A program made the translations under genes and the position numbers. A stretch of 64,000 nucleotides of DNA from the NCBI GenBank assembly GCA_964195425.1, contig CAXMOM010000001.1, forward strand, positions 1-64,000. Direction: 5' to 3'. The notes beneath the pieces are model-generated. The model saw nothing but the letters and a program-made list of their open reading frames with translations. It was not told where the DNA came from and ran no database searches. Source of the stretch: Glaciecola sp964195425 (GTDB taxonomy: Bacteria > Pseudomonadota > Gammaproteobacteria > Enterobacterales > Alteromonadaceae). Positions 8,484-16,789 of the stretch are shown here, one piece after another; position 1 is the first letter of the stretch, and every line of letters begins with the position of its first letter.

Positions 8484-9803
8484 TTATCCTCCTGAAATAA
8501 AAGGTGCAAGTAAACTACGCAAACGCACATCGGCATCCATTTTGTTGGCTAGCATGACGGTTCCGGTGATTTTACGATTGATCAAGGCAATGTCAAAGTC
8601 GGGTGACGCAATTGCGTCTTTATCAGCAATGAGCGCCATGGTTTCTTGTTGTAGACGCTTGATAATTTTGCTTTGCTTGAAGTTATAAGCATCTACTTGC
8701 AGGCTTTCACTTGCGGTTAAACAAGCGCCTCCTACGATTTTATTAACATGCTCGGGTGTTTCGCTACTTAGTAGTCCTAAATTAAGAAGTGCTGCTAACA
8801 TAGCCTCACCATTTTGGGCTTGCATGGCACGAGCCATTTGGGTGTAACCAATACATGCTTTGTCGCTTAATGTTCTGCAAGCACCAAAGTCTAACAGCAC
8901 CAGTTTTTGGCTGTCTTCTTGGTAAAGGAAATTGGCAAAATTTGGGTCGCTTTGAGTAAACTGAAAGGTAAACAGTTCGTTAAATACCAGTTCCATCAGG
9001 TTCTCAATAATGGTGTTTTTGAGGTTTTTTGGCGCCTCGGCTAATTGCGATATAGGCGTGCCTTCAACAAATTCCATACATAAAATAAACTCGTTACTTA
9101 GGGGTTTGTAGGCAGAAGGTACTAGGTAGCGAGGGTCTTTTTTGAGCAGGCTTTGATATTTTTCTAAGTAAGCGAGCTCCATACGGTAATCCGCTTCTTG
9201 TTTTAATTGTGCTTTGGCTTGGGTCAGTATGCTCTCAATATCGAGGCCCTTTGGCATTAACCGCGTGAGCTTTAATAGTCCAGCCACATTATCTATATCG
9301 CTGTCGATTGATTTTGATACCCCAGGGTATTGCACCTTTACGGCAAGGCTTTCGCCGGTTTTTAATTTCGCTTTGTGCACCTGCCCGATAGATGCTGCGG
9401 CAATAGGTTCAAATGAAAAATATTCGAATTTATCTGCCCAATCGCTTCCCCAATGTTGGTTTAGCATGTCGAGCAATTGATGTTTAGGCATGCTGTTCGC
9501 TTGTTCTCTTAGTACCGCTAAAATAGGCTCCCATTCAGGCGGCAGTAACTCTCCTGCATCCATCGACAGCATTTGTCCTATCTTCATAGCGGCTCCGCGC
9601 ATTTGGGCAAGATGTTTAGTTAGCGTTTTCGCATTATTGATGTTTAGTAGGGTGTTTTGTGTAGACGGATTTTCAGCATTAAAGGCCGCCGACACCGAAT
9701 TTTTGATAATATTACCGGTAAGCGAAGTGGCTAAACTGCCCAGTTTAGCGAAACGAGATAATCGGGAGCTGGGTATGGGTTTTTCAGTGTATTTGTTCGA
9801 CAT
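8484..9803 (-). CDS. AarF/ABC1/UbiB-family atypical kinase-like protein
   Basis: A 439-residue ABC1 (ADCK/UbiB) protein. The family hallmarks are present: KIGQ (in AMKIGQMLSMDAGELLPPE), the alanine-rich nucleotide loop AAASIGQVHKA, the VKVQYPGV lysine strand, DPNFANFLY and LDFGACR. Such proteins have ATPase activity and support coenzyme Q synthesis or lipid handling. This one lacks the C-terminal transmembrane helices of true UbiB, so it is a paralogue of the shorter cytoplasmic type rather than the ubi-operon gene. It overlaps tightly with the DUF4174 gene and is divergent from proB. Confidence 0.88.
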   Translation of the reverse strand: MSNKYTEKPIPSSRLSRFAKLGSLATSLTGNIIKNSVSAAFNAENPSTQNTLLNINNAKTLTKHLAQMRGAAMKIGQMLSMDAGELLPPEWEPILAVLREQANSMPKHQLLDMLNQHWGSDWADKFEYFSFEPIAAASIGQVHKAKLKTGESLAVKVQYPGVSKSIDSDIDNVAGLLKLTRLMPKGLDIESILTQAKAQLKQEADYRMELAYLEKYQSLLKKDPRYLVPSAYKPLSNEFILCMEFVEGTPISQLAEAPKNLKNTIIENLMELVFNELFTFQFTQSDPNFANFLYQEDSQKLVLLDFGACRTLSDKACIGYTQMARAMQAQNGEAMLAALLNLGLLSSETPEHVNKIVGGACLTASESLQVDAYNFKQSKIIKRLQQETMALIADKDAIASPDFDIALINRKITGTVMLANKMDADVRLRSLLAPFISGG

Positions 9804-9940
9804 AGTTAATATTCTTAGCTCAGGACATTCAATTTACAAGAAACCTTTTTGGCTACCTTGCATCTTTTATCAAGGAAATGCGATTTTTTATGGGATAAAT
9901 GTTAAGTAATGTCTGGAAAGGTGTATTATTCACGCTATAA

Positions 9941-11155
9941 ATGATTACAAACTCAGCGCTAATGACCTATTCAAACTCTTCACGTCCTTCAAATATAGCA
10001 CCCTGGCACCGCGCGGTTATAAAAGTGGGAAGTGCCTTAGTCTCGCCTGATGGTGAAGGTTGCTCGGCTCAGTATTTAAAAGCCATTAGCGATTTTATAA
10101 TAGCCTGCAAACAGCAAGGCAAAGAAATTATTGTGGTGTCGTCGGGCAGTATCGCCGCGGCAAGGGGAAGTATTAAAACCGGACTAAAACCAACAATTGC
10201 CGAGAAGCAAGCAATGGCCGCGATAGGCCAAATGAGAATGATGGCAAATTGGGCTGGGCTCTTCTCTCCATTCCCACTAGTTCCCCCGCTATTGCCAGAA
10301 GACCAAGATAAAAGTCATCATAATATTGATTGCGCGCAAATTCTAGTCACGGTAGAGGATTTAGCCGACCGCAAGCGCTTTGTTAATATCAAAAATACCT
10401 TAGAGCAATTATTGGCAAATAACGTTATTCCTATTGTGAATGAAAACGATACGGTAGCGGTTGAAGAAATAAAAGTGGGCGATAACGATAACCTAGCTGC
10501 GCATACCGCTATCGCTGCTCAAGCCGACTGCCTGATCATTTGTACTGACGTAGATGGTTTATTTACCGCTAACCCCAGAACGTCTTCCACCGCAGAACTC
10601 ATAAAACAAGTACATCTCATTGATGCAAGCGTTATGACACTTGCCGGTGGTGCGGGTTCTTTAGTTGGCACCGGTGGCATGATCACTAAATTACAAGCAG
10701 CCCAAAAATGTACGCAATCAGGCATTCAAACCTTGTTAGTAAATGGTACCAAGGCAAGTAGTTTTAGTGCACTTTTACAGGATGAATGTTCAGGCACTAT
10801 TTTTACGCCCACAGGCAATCGACAGCGCGCTAAACAATATTGGCTAACGCATACCAGTAAAGTTAAAGGCAAGCTACTCATTGACGCAGGAGCCGCTAAG
10901 GCGATTTCAAAAGCAGGCGCTTCATTATTAGCGGCAGGTGTAGTGACTATTGAAGGAGCATTTAGGGCCGGCGACAGCGTCGAAATAATCCATGCCGGTA
11001 GCCCCTGCGGTAAGGGATTAGTGAACTATTCAAGCACTGAGTTAAAACGCATATTAGGCTGTAAAAGTGATCAAATAGAAACTATTCTTGGCTATTCAGC
11101 TAGCGAGGCTGTGGTGCATCGAGATAACTTAGTGTTAGCGGTTATTACCCCATAG
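9941..11155 (+). CDS. proB: Glutamate 5-kinase
   Basis: Phosphorylates L-glutamate in the first step of proline synthesis. An amino-acid-kinase domain (about residues 25-270) shows IKVGSALV, VSSGSIAAARG and NENDTVAVEEIKVGDND. A C-terminal PUA domain (about 305-390) follows, as in E. coli ProB. Length is 404 against 367 in E. coli, mostly from an N-terminal extension. The ATG at 9962 would remove seven of those residues, and no ribosome-binding site decides between them. proA, usually the next gene, is not here; carbonic anhydrase follows. Proline feedback inhibition is expected from the family. Confidence 0.93.
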   Translation: MITNSALMTYSNSSRPSNIAPWHRAVIKVGSALVSPDGEGCSAQYLKAISDFIIACKQQGKEIIVVSSGSIAAARGSIKTGLKPTIAEKQAMAAIGQMRMMANWAGLFSPFPLVPPLLPEDQDKSHHNIDCAQILVTVEDLADRKRFVNIKNTLEQLLANNVIPIVNENDTVAVEEIKVGDNDNLAAHTAIAAQADCLIICTDVDGLFTANPRTSSTAELIKQVHLIDASVMTLAGGAGSLVGTGGMITKLQAAQKCTQSGIQTLLVNGTKASSFSALLQDECSGTIFTPTGNRQRAKQYWLTHTSKVKGKLLIDAGAAKAISKAGASLLAAGVVTIEGAFRAGDSVEIIHAGSPCGKGLVNYSSTELKRILGCKSDQIETILGYSASEAVVHRDNLVLAVITP

Positions 11156-11303
11156 CCCGTTCACCATGATGGCCCGAATTATTAATAGGCGCGTGAATAC
11201 TTTAGGTGTAAACTTTTGCTCTGCTGGGTTTTGCAATCAGCATCAGTGGAAGGTTCCCATGATTGCCACTAGCTTCATCTTTAACATCAAATAGGAGACC
11301 CGC

Positions 11304-11888
11304 ATGCCAGAGATTCAGCGTTTGCTCGATAACAATAAGAAATGGGCAAAGTCCAAGCAAGAGGAAGATCCTGAATTTTTTAGTACTTTAGCAAAACAGC
11401 AGTCTCCTGTTTATTTGTGGATAGGGTGCAGCGATTCTCGCGTGCCAGCCAATCAAATCGTAGATTTACTCCCCGGTGATATTTTTGTACACAGAAATGT
11501 GGCTAATATGGTCGTGCATACCGATTTCAACTGCATGTCGGTGTTGCAATATGCTTTAGATGTGCTTAAGGTAAAACATATAATAGTGTGTGGTCACTAT
11601 GGCTGCGGTGGCGTTCAGGCTGCTCTTGATGATGCAAGCTTAGGGCTAATAGATAATTGGTTATTGCACATTAAGGATATTGCTAAATCCCATGCTGATG
11701 AACTAGCTACGCTTTCGTACCAAGACAAACTAAACCGTTTGTGCGAACTTAATGTGTTAGAACAAGCACAACATGTGCGTGAAACCAGTGTATTTCGCGA
11801 CGCTATTAAGCGTGGTCAAGATGTCAAACTGCATAGCTTTATATATAGTCTTTCCAACGGGCGAATAAAAGTTCTTGAGCGAGGCTAG
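11304..11888 (+). CDS. can: Beta-class carbonic anhydrase
   Basis: Zinc enzyme interconverting CO2 and bicarbonate in the cytoplasm. Zinc ligands are C42, D44, H98 and C101, seen in WIGCSDSRVPAN and CGHYGCGGV; D44-R46 is the catalytic pair. The N terminus (LLDNNKKWA) and LNRLCELNVLEQ match the Can subtype. At 194 residues it is about 25 shorter than E. coli Can, because the C terminus stops soon after FIYSLSNGRIKVLERG. No frameshift is apparent, so I read it as a naturally short form. GGAG precedes the ATG. Monocistronic. Confidence 0.94.
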   Translation: MPEIQRLLDNNKKWAKSKQEEDPEFFSTLAKQQSPVYLWIGCSDSRVPANQIVDLLPGDIFVHRNVANMVVHTDFNCMSVLQYALDVLKVKHIIVCGHYGCGGVQAALDDASLGLIDNWLLHIKDIAKSHADELATLSYQDKLNRLCELNVLEQAQHVRETSVFRDAIKRGQDVKLHSFIYSLSNGRIKVLERG

Positions 11889-12023
11889 CTCTAATATTCG
11901 TCATTTTCTGACGCCACTTCAATAGCAGAAAAACCGCGGTGAAATTAGGTGCTAGTTGCTAGAATATGATAAATTCCGCGCCTGTATTTTTAGCCTACTA
12001 AATAAGATGAGTTACGTGTACTA

Positions 12024-13259
12024 ATGGAAACCGCAAAAGTTAGTGTTAATCCGCCTGCAGAGGCCAGATTACCGCTAGTTGAGTTTATTTTGTTGATGGC
12101 TTTTCTTACGTCTTTAGTTGCGCTAAGTATTGATGCTATGCTGCCTGCGCTCGACCAAATTGGGGCCGAATTAAACAGCACAAGTACACAGCAAACCTAC
12201 CTGATTGTTTCCATATTTTTTGCGGGTATGGCCGCCGGTCAAATATTCTTTGGCCCTTTTGCCGATGCTCGAGGTCGCAGACTCACTATATTAGTGGGTT
12301 TAATTATCTTTTTGGCCGGCACCGTGGTGTGTTATTTCGCAAGCACCATTGAAACCTTACTTATTGGCAGACTCATCCAAGCATTCGGTGTTTCTGGACC
12401 GCGTATTGCCTCAATGGCCTTAATACGCGACCTTTATGTCGGCGATGCAATGGCCCGAGTAATGTCGTTTACTACCGTTATTTTTATACTCGTGCCGATG
12501 ATTGCGCCATTGATGGGCCAGGTAGTGATGGCACATTTTGGATGGCGTCATATTTTTACAGTATTCGCCATTGTGGCATCCATCTCAGCATTGTGGTTTT
12601 TTAGCCGACAAAAAGAAACCTTACCTAGGGCTAATCGCGTCAAATTTAGCTTTCGTCAGTTTGGACGCTCAGTTAAATGGTTAATTCAGCAACCCGCGGT
12701 CATGGGTCCAGCGGTAGGTATGGGCTTCATTTTCGGCGCCTTTTTGGCATACTTGAGTGGCTCGCAAACTATTTTCCAAGACATTTACGACACCGGAGAA
12801 TACTTCCCTTTGTTGTTCGCCGTGCTAGCCTTTGCAATAGGCGCTGCCTCGCTATTTAATGGTATTATGGTGGTCAGGCTGGGTATGCTTAAATTAGTCG
12901 GTTTCGCTGTGGTCATGACGGTAGTATTTGGTGTATTGCTTACCGCTATTAGTATTTTGTATGCTGGTATACCGCCGCTGTGGCTGTTTATATCGGTTAT
13001 GTTCTTTGGCTTTTTCTTTCTTGGTGTATTGTTTGGGAATCTGAATTCACTGGCTATGGTGCCTGTGGGTCATATGGCCGGAGTAGGTGCAGCCTTTGTT
13101 GGTTCGTTTACCAGTATACTTGCCGTCCCTATCGCGACCTTCATCAATATTTTTCTAAGCGATACCATCGCGCCCATTGCTTATGGTTTTTTAGTGTTTG
13201 GCACCTTGACTTACTTTGCGGTTAAGCTGGGCATTAAATATACACCTTTAGAAAGCTAG
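12024..13259 (+). CDS. Bcr/CflA-family MFS drug exporter
   Basis: Inner-membrane proton-coupled antiporter of the major facilitator superfamily, 411 residues with 12 predicted helices. MFS motif A is clear in GPFADARGRRLT between helices 2 and 3. The opening (ALSIDAMLPALDQI) and SGPRIASMALIRDLY are typical of the Bcr/CflA subfamily of drug-resistance and sulfonamide or bicyclomycin exporters. Substrate not predictable. It stands alone, convergent with the small HTH-like gene downstream. Confidence 0.9.
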   Translation: METAKVSVNPPAEARLPLVEFILLMAFLTSLVALSIDAMLPALDQIGAELNSTSTQQTYLIVSIFFAGMAAGQIFFGPFADARGRRLTILVGLIIFLAGTVVCYFASTIETLLIGRLIQAFGVSGPRIASMALIRDLYVGDAMARVMSFTTVIFILVPMIAPLMGQVVMAHFGWRHIFTVFAIVASISALWFFSRQKETLPRANRVKFSFRQFGRSVKWLIQQPAVMGPAVGMGFIFGAFLAYLSGSQTIFQDIYDTGEYFPLLFAVLAFAIGAASLFNGIMVVRLGMLKLVGFAVVMTVVFGVLLTAISILYAGIPPLWLFISVMFFGFFFLGVLFGNLNSLAMVPVGHMAGVGAAFVGSFTSILAVPIATFINIFLSDTIAPIAYGFLVFGTLTYFAVKLGIKYTPLES

Positions 13260-13290
13260 GCGAGTTATTTTGAGTGTGGATAGAGCTGCA

Positions 13291-13572
13291 CTAGGCTTTC
13301 ACGTTTATATGTGCGTTTAAGTCGCCCGTAATAATTTCCACCATCAAAAAGAATAAACCTGCCGATAGCGCATTGCCCGACACCTTGTTGCGCAGGTTGC
13401 TTGAACTTAAGACCACGCCTCTTTGATCTAGCTTGGCGACAATATCGTCGTAAGTCATTTCGTATTCAACCATCAGCTTTTTTACATGCAAAGTGCTTGC
13501 TTTTGCGTATGGTAGAATTGACATCTTGTTATTGACGCTTATATTAACCTGTGCGTGATTGGTTGTTTGCAT
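13291..13572 (-). CDS. Small DUF6471-like protein
   Basis: Protein of 93 residues whose core (LMVEYEMTYDDIVAKLDQRG followed by SNLRNKVSGNALSAGLFFL) looks like the helix-turn-helix-like DUF6471 family. An inner ATG at residue 17 could be the true start. It is divergent from the yjf operon and shares its 200-base upstream gap, so it may be a regulator of it; that is only positional inference. Confidence 0.65.
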   Translation of the reverse strand: MQTTNHAQVNISVNNKMSILPYAKASTLHVKKLMVEYEMTYDDIVAKLDQRGVVLSSSNLRNKVSGNALSAGLFFLMVEIITGDLNAHINVKA

Positions 13573-13684
13573 AGTAAGCTAGTCCTTTGCGATAATAAAG
13601 AGCGGATGTCTAGTATAACTATTAGCGCAATTTATTCAACGCAAATGTTAATAATAACGAGCAATTGCAATTAATAATAAATAT

Positions 13685-13704
13685 TTGCAACAAATGTGTT
13701 GCAA
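13685..13704. promoter_or_regulatory. Dyad operator candidate before the yjf operon
   Basis: Perfect 8-base arms TTGCAACA (13685-13692) and TGTTGCAA (13697-13704) around AATG. The right arm overlaps a plausible -35 (TTGCAA 13699-13704), which stands 19 bases before TATACT at 13724-13729. The dyad would thus cover the promoter region about 70 bases before the yjfI start, as expected for a repressor or activator site. The binding protein is unknown. Confidence 0.5.
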
Positions 13705-13774
13705 TTTATTCTAAACTCATTACTATACTCAATGTCAAAAACAAAAAGCAAATCGCTTTTTACTGGAGAGCAAC

Positions 13775-14164
13775 ATGACGACGAAGCGCGACCACATCCT
13801 TTCGCTTATGAATGAGCAGATTAATTTTACTGCTGAAATGGAAGGAGATTGTATTAGCATCTCTAATGACGAAGGCGTAGATGCTTTCTTGGTAGTAGGT
13901 GAACAACAAATTGTGGTGGAAACCATTTTGTTCCCTATCAGTGCAGTGAAAGACATCGCCGCATTAGACGCCGAGATTATGCGTACTCATCGCTTGGTAC
14001 CATTATCGACCTTAGCGGTATCGCGAATTGGCGAAGACGAATATTACGTTGCCTTCGGTGCGCTGTCGGTCGACAGCAAAGACGAAGTGATAGTCGAAGA
14101 AGTAGAAGCTCTGTTTGCAAACGTGCCAGAGTTTATAGAATTGTATTCTGAACATTTAAAATAG
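13775..14164 (+). CDS. yjfI: YjfI family protein (DUF2170)
   Basis: First gene of a yjfIJKLMC-type operon. The 129-residue protein matches DUF2170, with DCISISNDEGVDAFLVVGEQQIV-type beta-strands and LVPLSTLAVSRI in the middle. It is acidic and soluble, with no membrane segment. CTGGAGAGC precedes the ATG. The PspA homologue begins 14 bases after it. DUF2170 proteins occur almost only with PspA-like genes, so a role in regulating or binding PspA is inferred. Confidence 0.88.
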   Translation: MTTKRDHILSLMNEQINFTAEMEGDCISISNDEGVDAFLVVGEQQIVVETILFPISAVKDIAALDAEIMRTHRLVPLSTLAVSRIGEDEYYVAFGALSVDSKDEVIVEEVEALFANVPEFIELYSEHLK

Positions 14165-14177
14165 TAGGAGTTATGTT

Positions 14178-14855
14178 ATGAGTTTAGGTAGATTATGGAC
14201 AGCATTAAAAGGTCATACAAATAAATCCCTTGAAGATGCTGCAGATTCACAGGCGCTGACTATTTTAGATCAGCAAATACGTGAAGCGAAACAAGAAATT
14301 CAGCTGTGCGGGCAAAGTCTGCATTCCATTGCGGCCAAGCGTAAAATGGCACAAAACAAAGTAGTGGCTTTCAATGCAGATATTGAGAAGTATAGCCAAA
14401 GCGCCGCTCAACACGCTGAAACAAATCGTGATTTAGCATTAGAATGCGCTCAGCGTGTTGGTGAAATTGATAATTTGAAAGCCAGCGAGCAAAGCATTTT
14501 GGACAGCTACATGAAAAATGAAAGCTCCCTAAAATCGAACCTTGCAACCGCGAAGAACAACTTACGCATGCTAGAACAGCAGGTTGATCAGGTTAAAGCG
14601 ACGCAAGCGGTTCAAAAGGCCCAAGTTGCTGCTTCTACCCATTTTGATGGTGGCAATAGCAAAGTGAAAACCGCACTAGATAGCTTAGAGCGTATTAAGC
14701 AGAAGCAGGCTGAAAAAGAAGCCGCGCTTGATGCTTCTGCCGAATTAGCCGAAATTGAGACCGGTGCAGACCTTGATAATAAGCTTCGCAATGCAGGTGG
14801 CGGTGCAGGTTCAAGTGAAGATATGCTAGCGAAAATCCTAGCGGGTAAAAAGTAG
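14178..14855 (+). CDS. yjfJ: PspA/IM30-family membrane-remodelling protein (YjfJ)
   Basis: PspA homologue of 225 residues, nearly all alpha-helical coiled coil. PspA/IM30/Vipp1 proteins are bacterial ESCRT-III relatives that bind and mend stressed inner membranes. The sequence shows the usual opening (SLGRLWTALKGHTNKSLEDA), the long heptad-rich hairpin (about residues 25-150) and a short acidic tail ending in EDMLAKILAGKK. Its place between DUF2170 and DUF2491 identifies it as the YjfJ branch, not the sigma-54-driven pspA of the psp operon. Confidence 0.92.
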   Translation: MSLGRLWTALKGHTNKSLEDAADSQALTILDQQIREAKQEIQLCGQSLHSIAAKRKMAQNKVVAFNADIEKYSQSAAQHAETNRDLALECAQRVGEIDNLKASEQSILDSYMKNESSLKSNLATAKNNLRMLEQQVDQVKATQAVQKAQVAASTHFDGGNSKVKTALDSLERIKQKQAEKEAALDASAELAEIETGADLDNKLRNAGGGAGSSEDMLAKILAGKK

Positions 14856-14897
14856 CTATTATTTGTAGTTACGCAATAAACCCTAAGTAAGACCTTC

Positions 14898-14930
14898 AGA
14901 TGCGCCCAATATAATGTTGATGGCGCATCT
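14898..14930. repeat. Inverted repeat 1 within the yjf operon
   Basis: Arms AGATGCGCC (14898-14906) and GGCGCATCT (14922-14930) match perfectly over nine bases around a 15-base loop that can add a CAA/TTG pairing. No U-tract follows, so a plain terminator is unlikely; RNA processing or partial attenuation between yjfJ and yjfK is possible. Confidence 0.55.
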
Positions 14931-14948
14931 ATACATTGAGCCATTCGG

Positions 14949-14981
14949 TGATATGCTAGTTAATAAAGCACTAGCATATCA
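14949..14981. repeat. Inverted repeat 2 within the yjf operon
   Basis: Arms TGATATGCTAGT (14949-14960) and ACTAGCATATCA (14970-14981) are a perfect 12-base match around a nine-base loop. It begins 18 bases after inverted repeat 1 and ends 55 bases before yjfK. It could be a stable RNA hairpin or an operator for an internal promoter. No T-run follows. Confidence 0.6.
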
Positions 14982-15036
14982 TTAATGTAAGAGCAGGCAG
15001 ATACTTGCAACTAGTTAACGAGTAGCGGAGCCATAT

Positions 15037-15681
15037 ATGTTTAACCTTTTTAAAAAGAAGGCACCACCAGCCCCCAGTATTAACAAACCAGAGGTGATGG
15101 GTTTGTGCATTGGTTCTAGTTTCGACATTGATAAGCTTTCTTTTCAACTTATTCTCGATGAACTTGTTATCGGCGGCATAGCCGACACCCAACTTATTCA
15201 AGCCGCCGGCAAAGTCGATTTAGGCTCTAACATACTGCTACGCTTCTATACCGACGATGAAGCATGGCTGCAAATAGTGTGTGAGGGCGGCGAGACTGAA
15301 GAAAGCATCGTGGATGTGACTCTATTTCACTACTACGATACCTTGCATGTAAATGCCAATGAATGGGAAGATATACTCCAGCATAAAATTGGTGCGCCCA
15401 CGTATTCAATTGAAGGTAACGAGTATCAGCGTGTTTGGACCAGCACCGCAAGTTATCATCCGCCGGTGGCTATGCAAGAAAAAACCTACGACCAGAGTAA
15501 TGATATTACCGAAACCGACCAATTTGTGATGTTGTTTGAGCGAGAACTAAGCGATGGTTCTTTCGAACAGCTGTATTTGTCGGCTGAGGAAACCCTAAAC
15601 GATAATAATCAACTGGAAAGGTGCTTAGTGATTAGCACTGGTGTAAAACTAACACCTACACAAATTAGAGTGAATGGCTAA
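15037..15681 (+). CDS. yjfK: DUF2491 family protein (YjfK)
   Basis: Protein of 214 residues matching DUF2491. It starts with a basic, possibly membrane-touching tail (MFNLFKKKAPPAPS). Then come GSSFDIDKLSFQLI and a beta-rich body with EYQRVWTS and FVMLFERELSDGSFEQLYLS. No catalytic site is recognised. It follows the two inverted repeats 181 bases after the PspA gene, which is the largest gap in the operon. Role unknown; conserved linkage to PspA points to membrane stress. Confidence 0.88.
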   Translation: MFNLFKKKAPPAPSINKPEVMGLCIGSSFDIDKLSFQLILDELVIGGIADTQLIQAAGKVDLGSNILLRFYTDDEAWLQIVCEGGETEESIVDVTLFHYYDTLHVNANEWEDILQHKIGAPTYSIEGNEYQRVWTSTASYHPPVAMQEKTYDQSNDITETDQFVMLFERELSDGSFEQLYLSAEETLNDNNQLERCLVISTGVKLTPTQIRVNG

Positions 15682-15721
15682 GCCATTCAATAACATAACG
15701 CATATTAACACTAACATTTAA

Positions 15722-16159
15722 ATGGAAAACACTATGGAAAACGCGACGGATAACTACGAATTATTAACAGGCATAACATTTTTTGCAATGTATTTTGGTA
15801 TCGCAATTTTGTTTCTGATCATATTTAAAACCGTGTATGGATTAGCGACCCCTCATGCAGAGTGGAAGCTCATTAAAGAAGACAAAAATACGGCGGCGGC
15901 AATTGGTTTTGGCGGGGCGATTATTGGTTTTTCCGCAGCGCTTGCTGGAGCTGTCAGTAACTCGGGCGGTTTAATCGATTTTGCCATATGGGGTGTTATT
16001 GCTCTTATCGCTCAAGTTATTGCATTTTCGGTAGTGCGTTTCGTATTTATGCCTAAAATTAGTTTACGTATAGAAAATAATGAAGTGAGTGCTGGTATTG
16101 TGTTAGGTGCTACTAACGTTGCAGTTGGCTTAATCAATGCCGCTTGCATGTCATACTAA
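15722..16159 (+). CDS. yjfL: DUF350 membrane protein (YjfL)
   Basis: Inner-membrane protein of 145 residues with four hydrophobic segments, the DUF350 family. Helix 1 is MYFGIAILFLIIFKTVYGL; helices 2 and 3 contain AAAIGFGGAIIGFSAALAGAV and ALIAQVIAFSVVRFVF. A second ATG at 15734 is an alternative start. DUF350 proteins regularly lie beside the ATP-grasp YjfC-type enzyme, as here. Transport or anchoring roles have been proposed but are unproven. Confidence 0.9.
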   Translation: MENTMENATDNYELLTGITFFAMYFGIAILFLIIFKTVYGLATPHAEWKLIKEDKNTAAAIGFGGAIIGFSAALAGAVSNSGGLIDFAIWGVIALIAQVIAFSVVRFVFMPKISLRIENNEVSAGIVLGATNVAVGLINAACMSY

Positions 16160-16171
16160 CGGAGACTTATC

Positions 16172-16789
16172 ATGAAACGTTCTTCAATTATTGACTTATC
16201 CTTACTTAGGAAACGCACTCGTATTTTCGTGCTTGCGCCAATTTCGCTAGCCGTTCTGGCCGGTTGTTCAGGTGGCGCCAAAGATGAGCAGGTGTCATTT
16301 GTAACTTCAGTAGACGATTGTGCTGAGAGCACTGAACTTTCGGTTGTTGAGTGCCAAGCGGCCTATCAACAAGCTGTAAAAGACGCAGAATCAACCGCAC
16401 CTCGCTATAAAAACGAGCGTGATTGCCAATCTGAATTTGGAAACTGTGAAAACCGAGGGGGTTTCTTTGTTCCCTTTATGGCGGGCTACATTGTCTCTAA
16501 TATCGTAAGCGATTCTATGGGCGGTAATAACCGATATAGAAATTCTTATCCTTCCTATATGTATCGCGGCAGTGGCCAGTTCCGCAACAAAATAATGACT
16601 AGCGATGGCTTTGTGGTTGGTTCTCCAGGCCAAAGCTCGTATCGGGTACCAAGAGAAGCCTTGAAGAGTAAACCTGCGGTAACGCGCACCATGTCACGCG
16701 GTGGTTTTGGGGCGACAGCATCGGCTAAAAGCAATTGGGGTAGTTCAAAATCCAGCAGCCGTAGTAGTTCAAGAAGCTGGGGCGGTTAA
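16172..16789 (+). CDS. yjfM: DUF1190 lipoprotein (YjfM)
   Basis: Predicted outer-envelope lipoprotein of 205 residues. A basic start and hydrophobic stretch end in the lipobox LAVLAGC (cysteine about residue 32). The mature part has paired cysteines (DDCAES, VVECQAAY, RDCQSEFGNCE), a glycine- and tyrosine-rich middle (GGNNRYRNSYPSYMYRG) and a very Ser-rich, Gly-rich tail. This is the DUF1190/YgiB-like family. CGGAGA precedes the ATG. Its stop touches the GTG of the next gene. Confidence 0.87.
   Translation: MKRSSIIDLSLLRKRTRIFVLAPISLAVLAGCSGGAKDEQVSFVTSVDDCAESTELSVVECQAAYQQAVKDAESTAPRYKNERDCQSEFGNCENRGGFFVPFMAGYIVSNIVSDSMGGNNRYRNSYPSYMYRGSGQFRNKIMTSDGFVVGSPGQSSYRVPREALKSKPAVTRTMSRGGFGATASAKSNWGSSKSSSRSSSRSWGG

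Noticed and set aside
11304..11888. Short carbonic anhydrase as a truncated pseudogene
   Set aside because: All zinc ligands and the main fold are present and the last residues read naturally; no frameshift is seen in the following bases.
12677..13225. Shifted frames within the MFS gene suggesting a frameshift
   Set aside because: The MFS frame is whole with 12 helices; the other frames are shadows.
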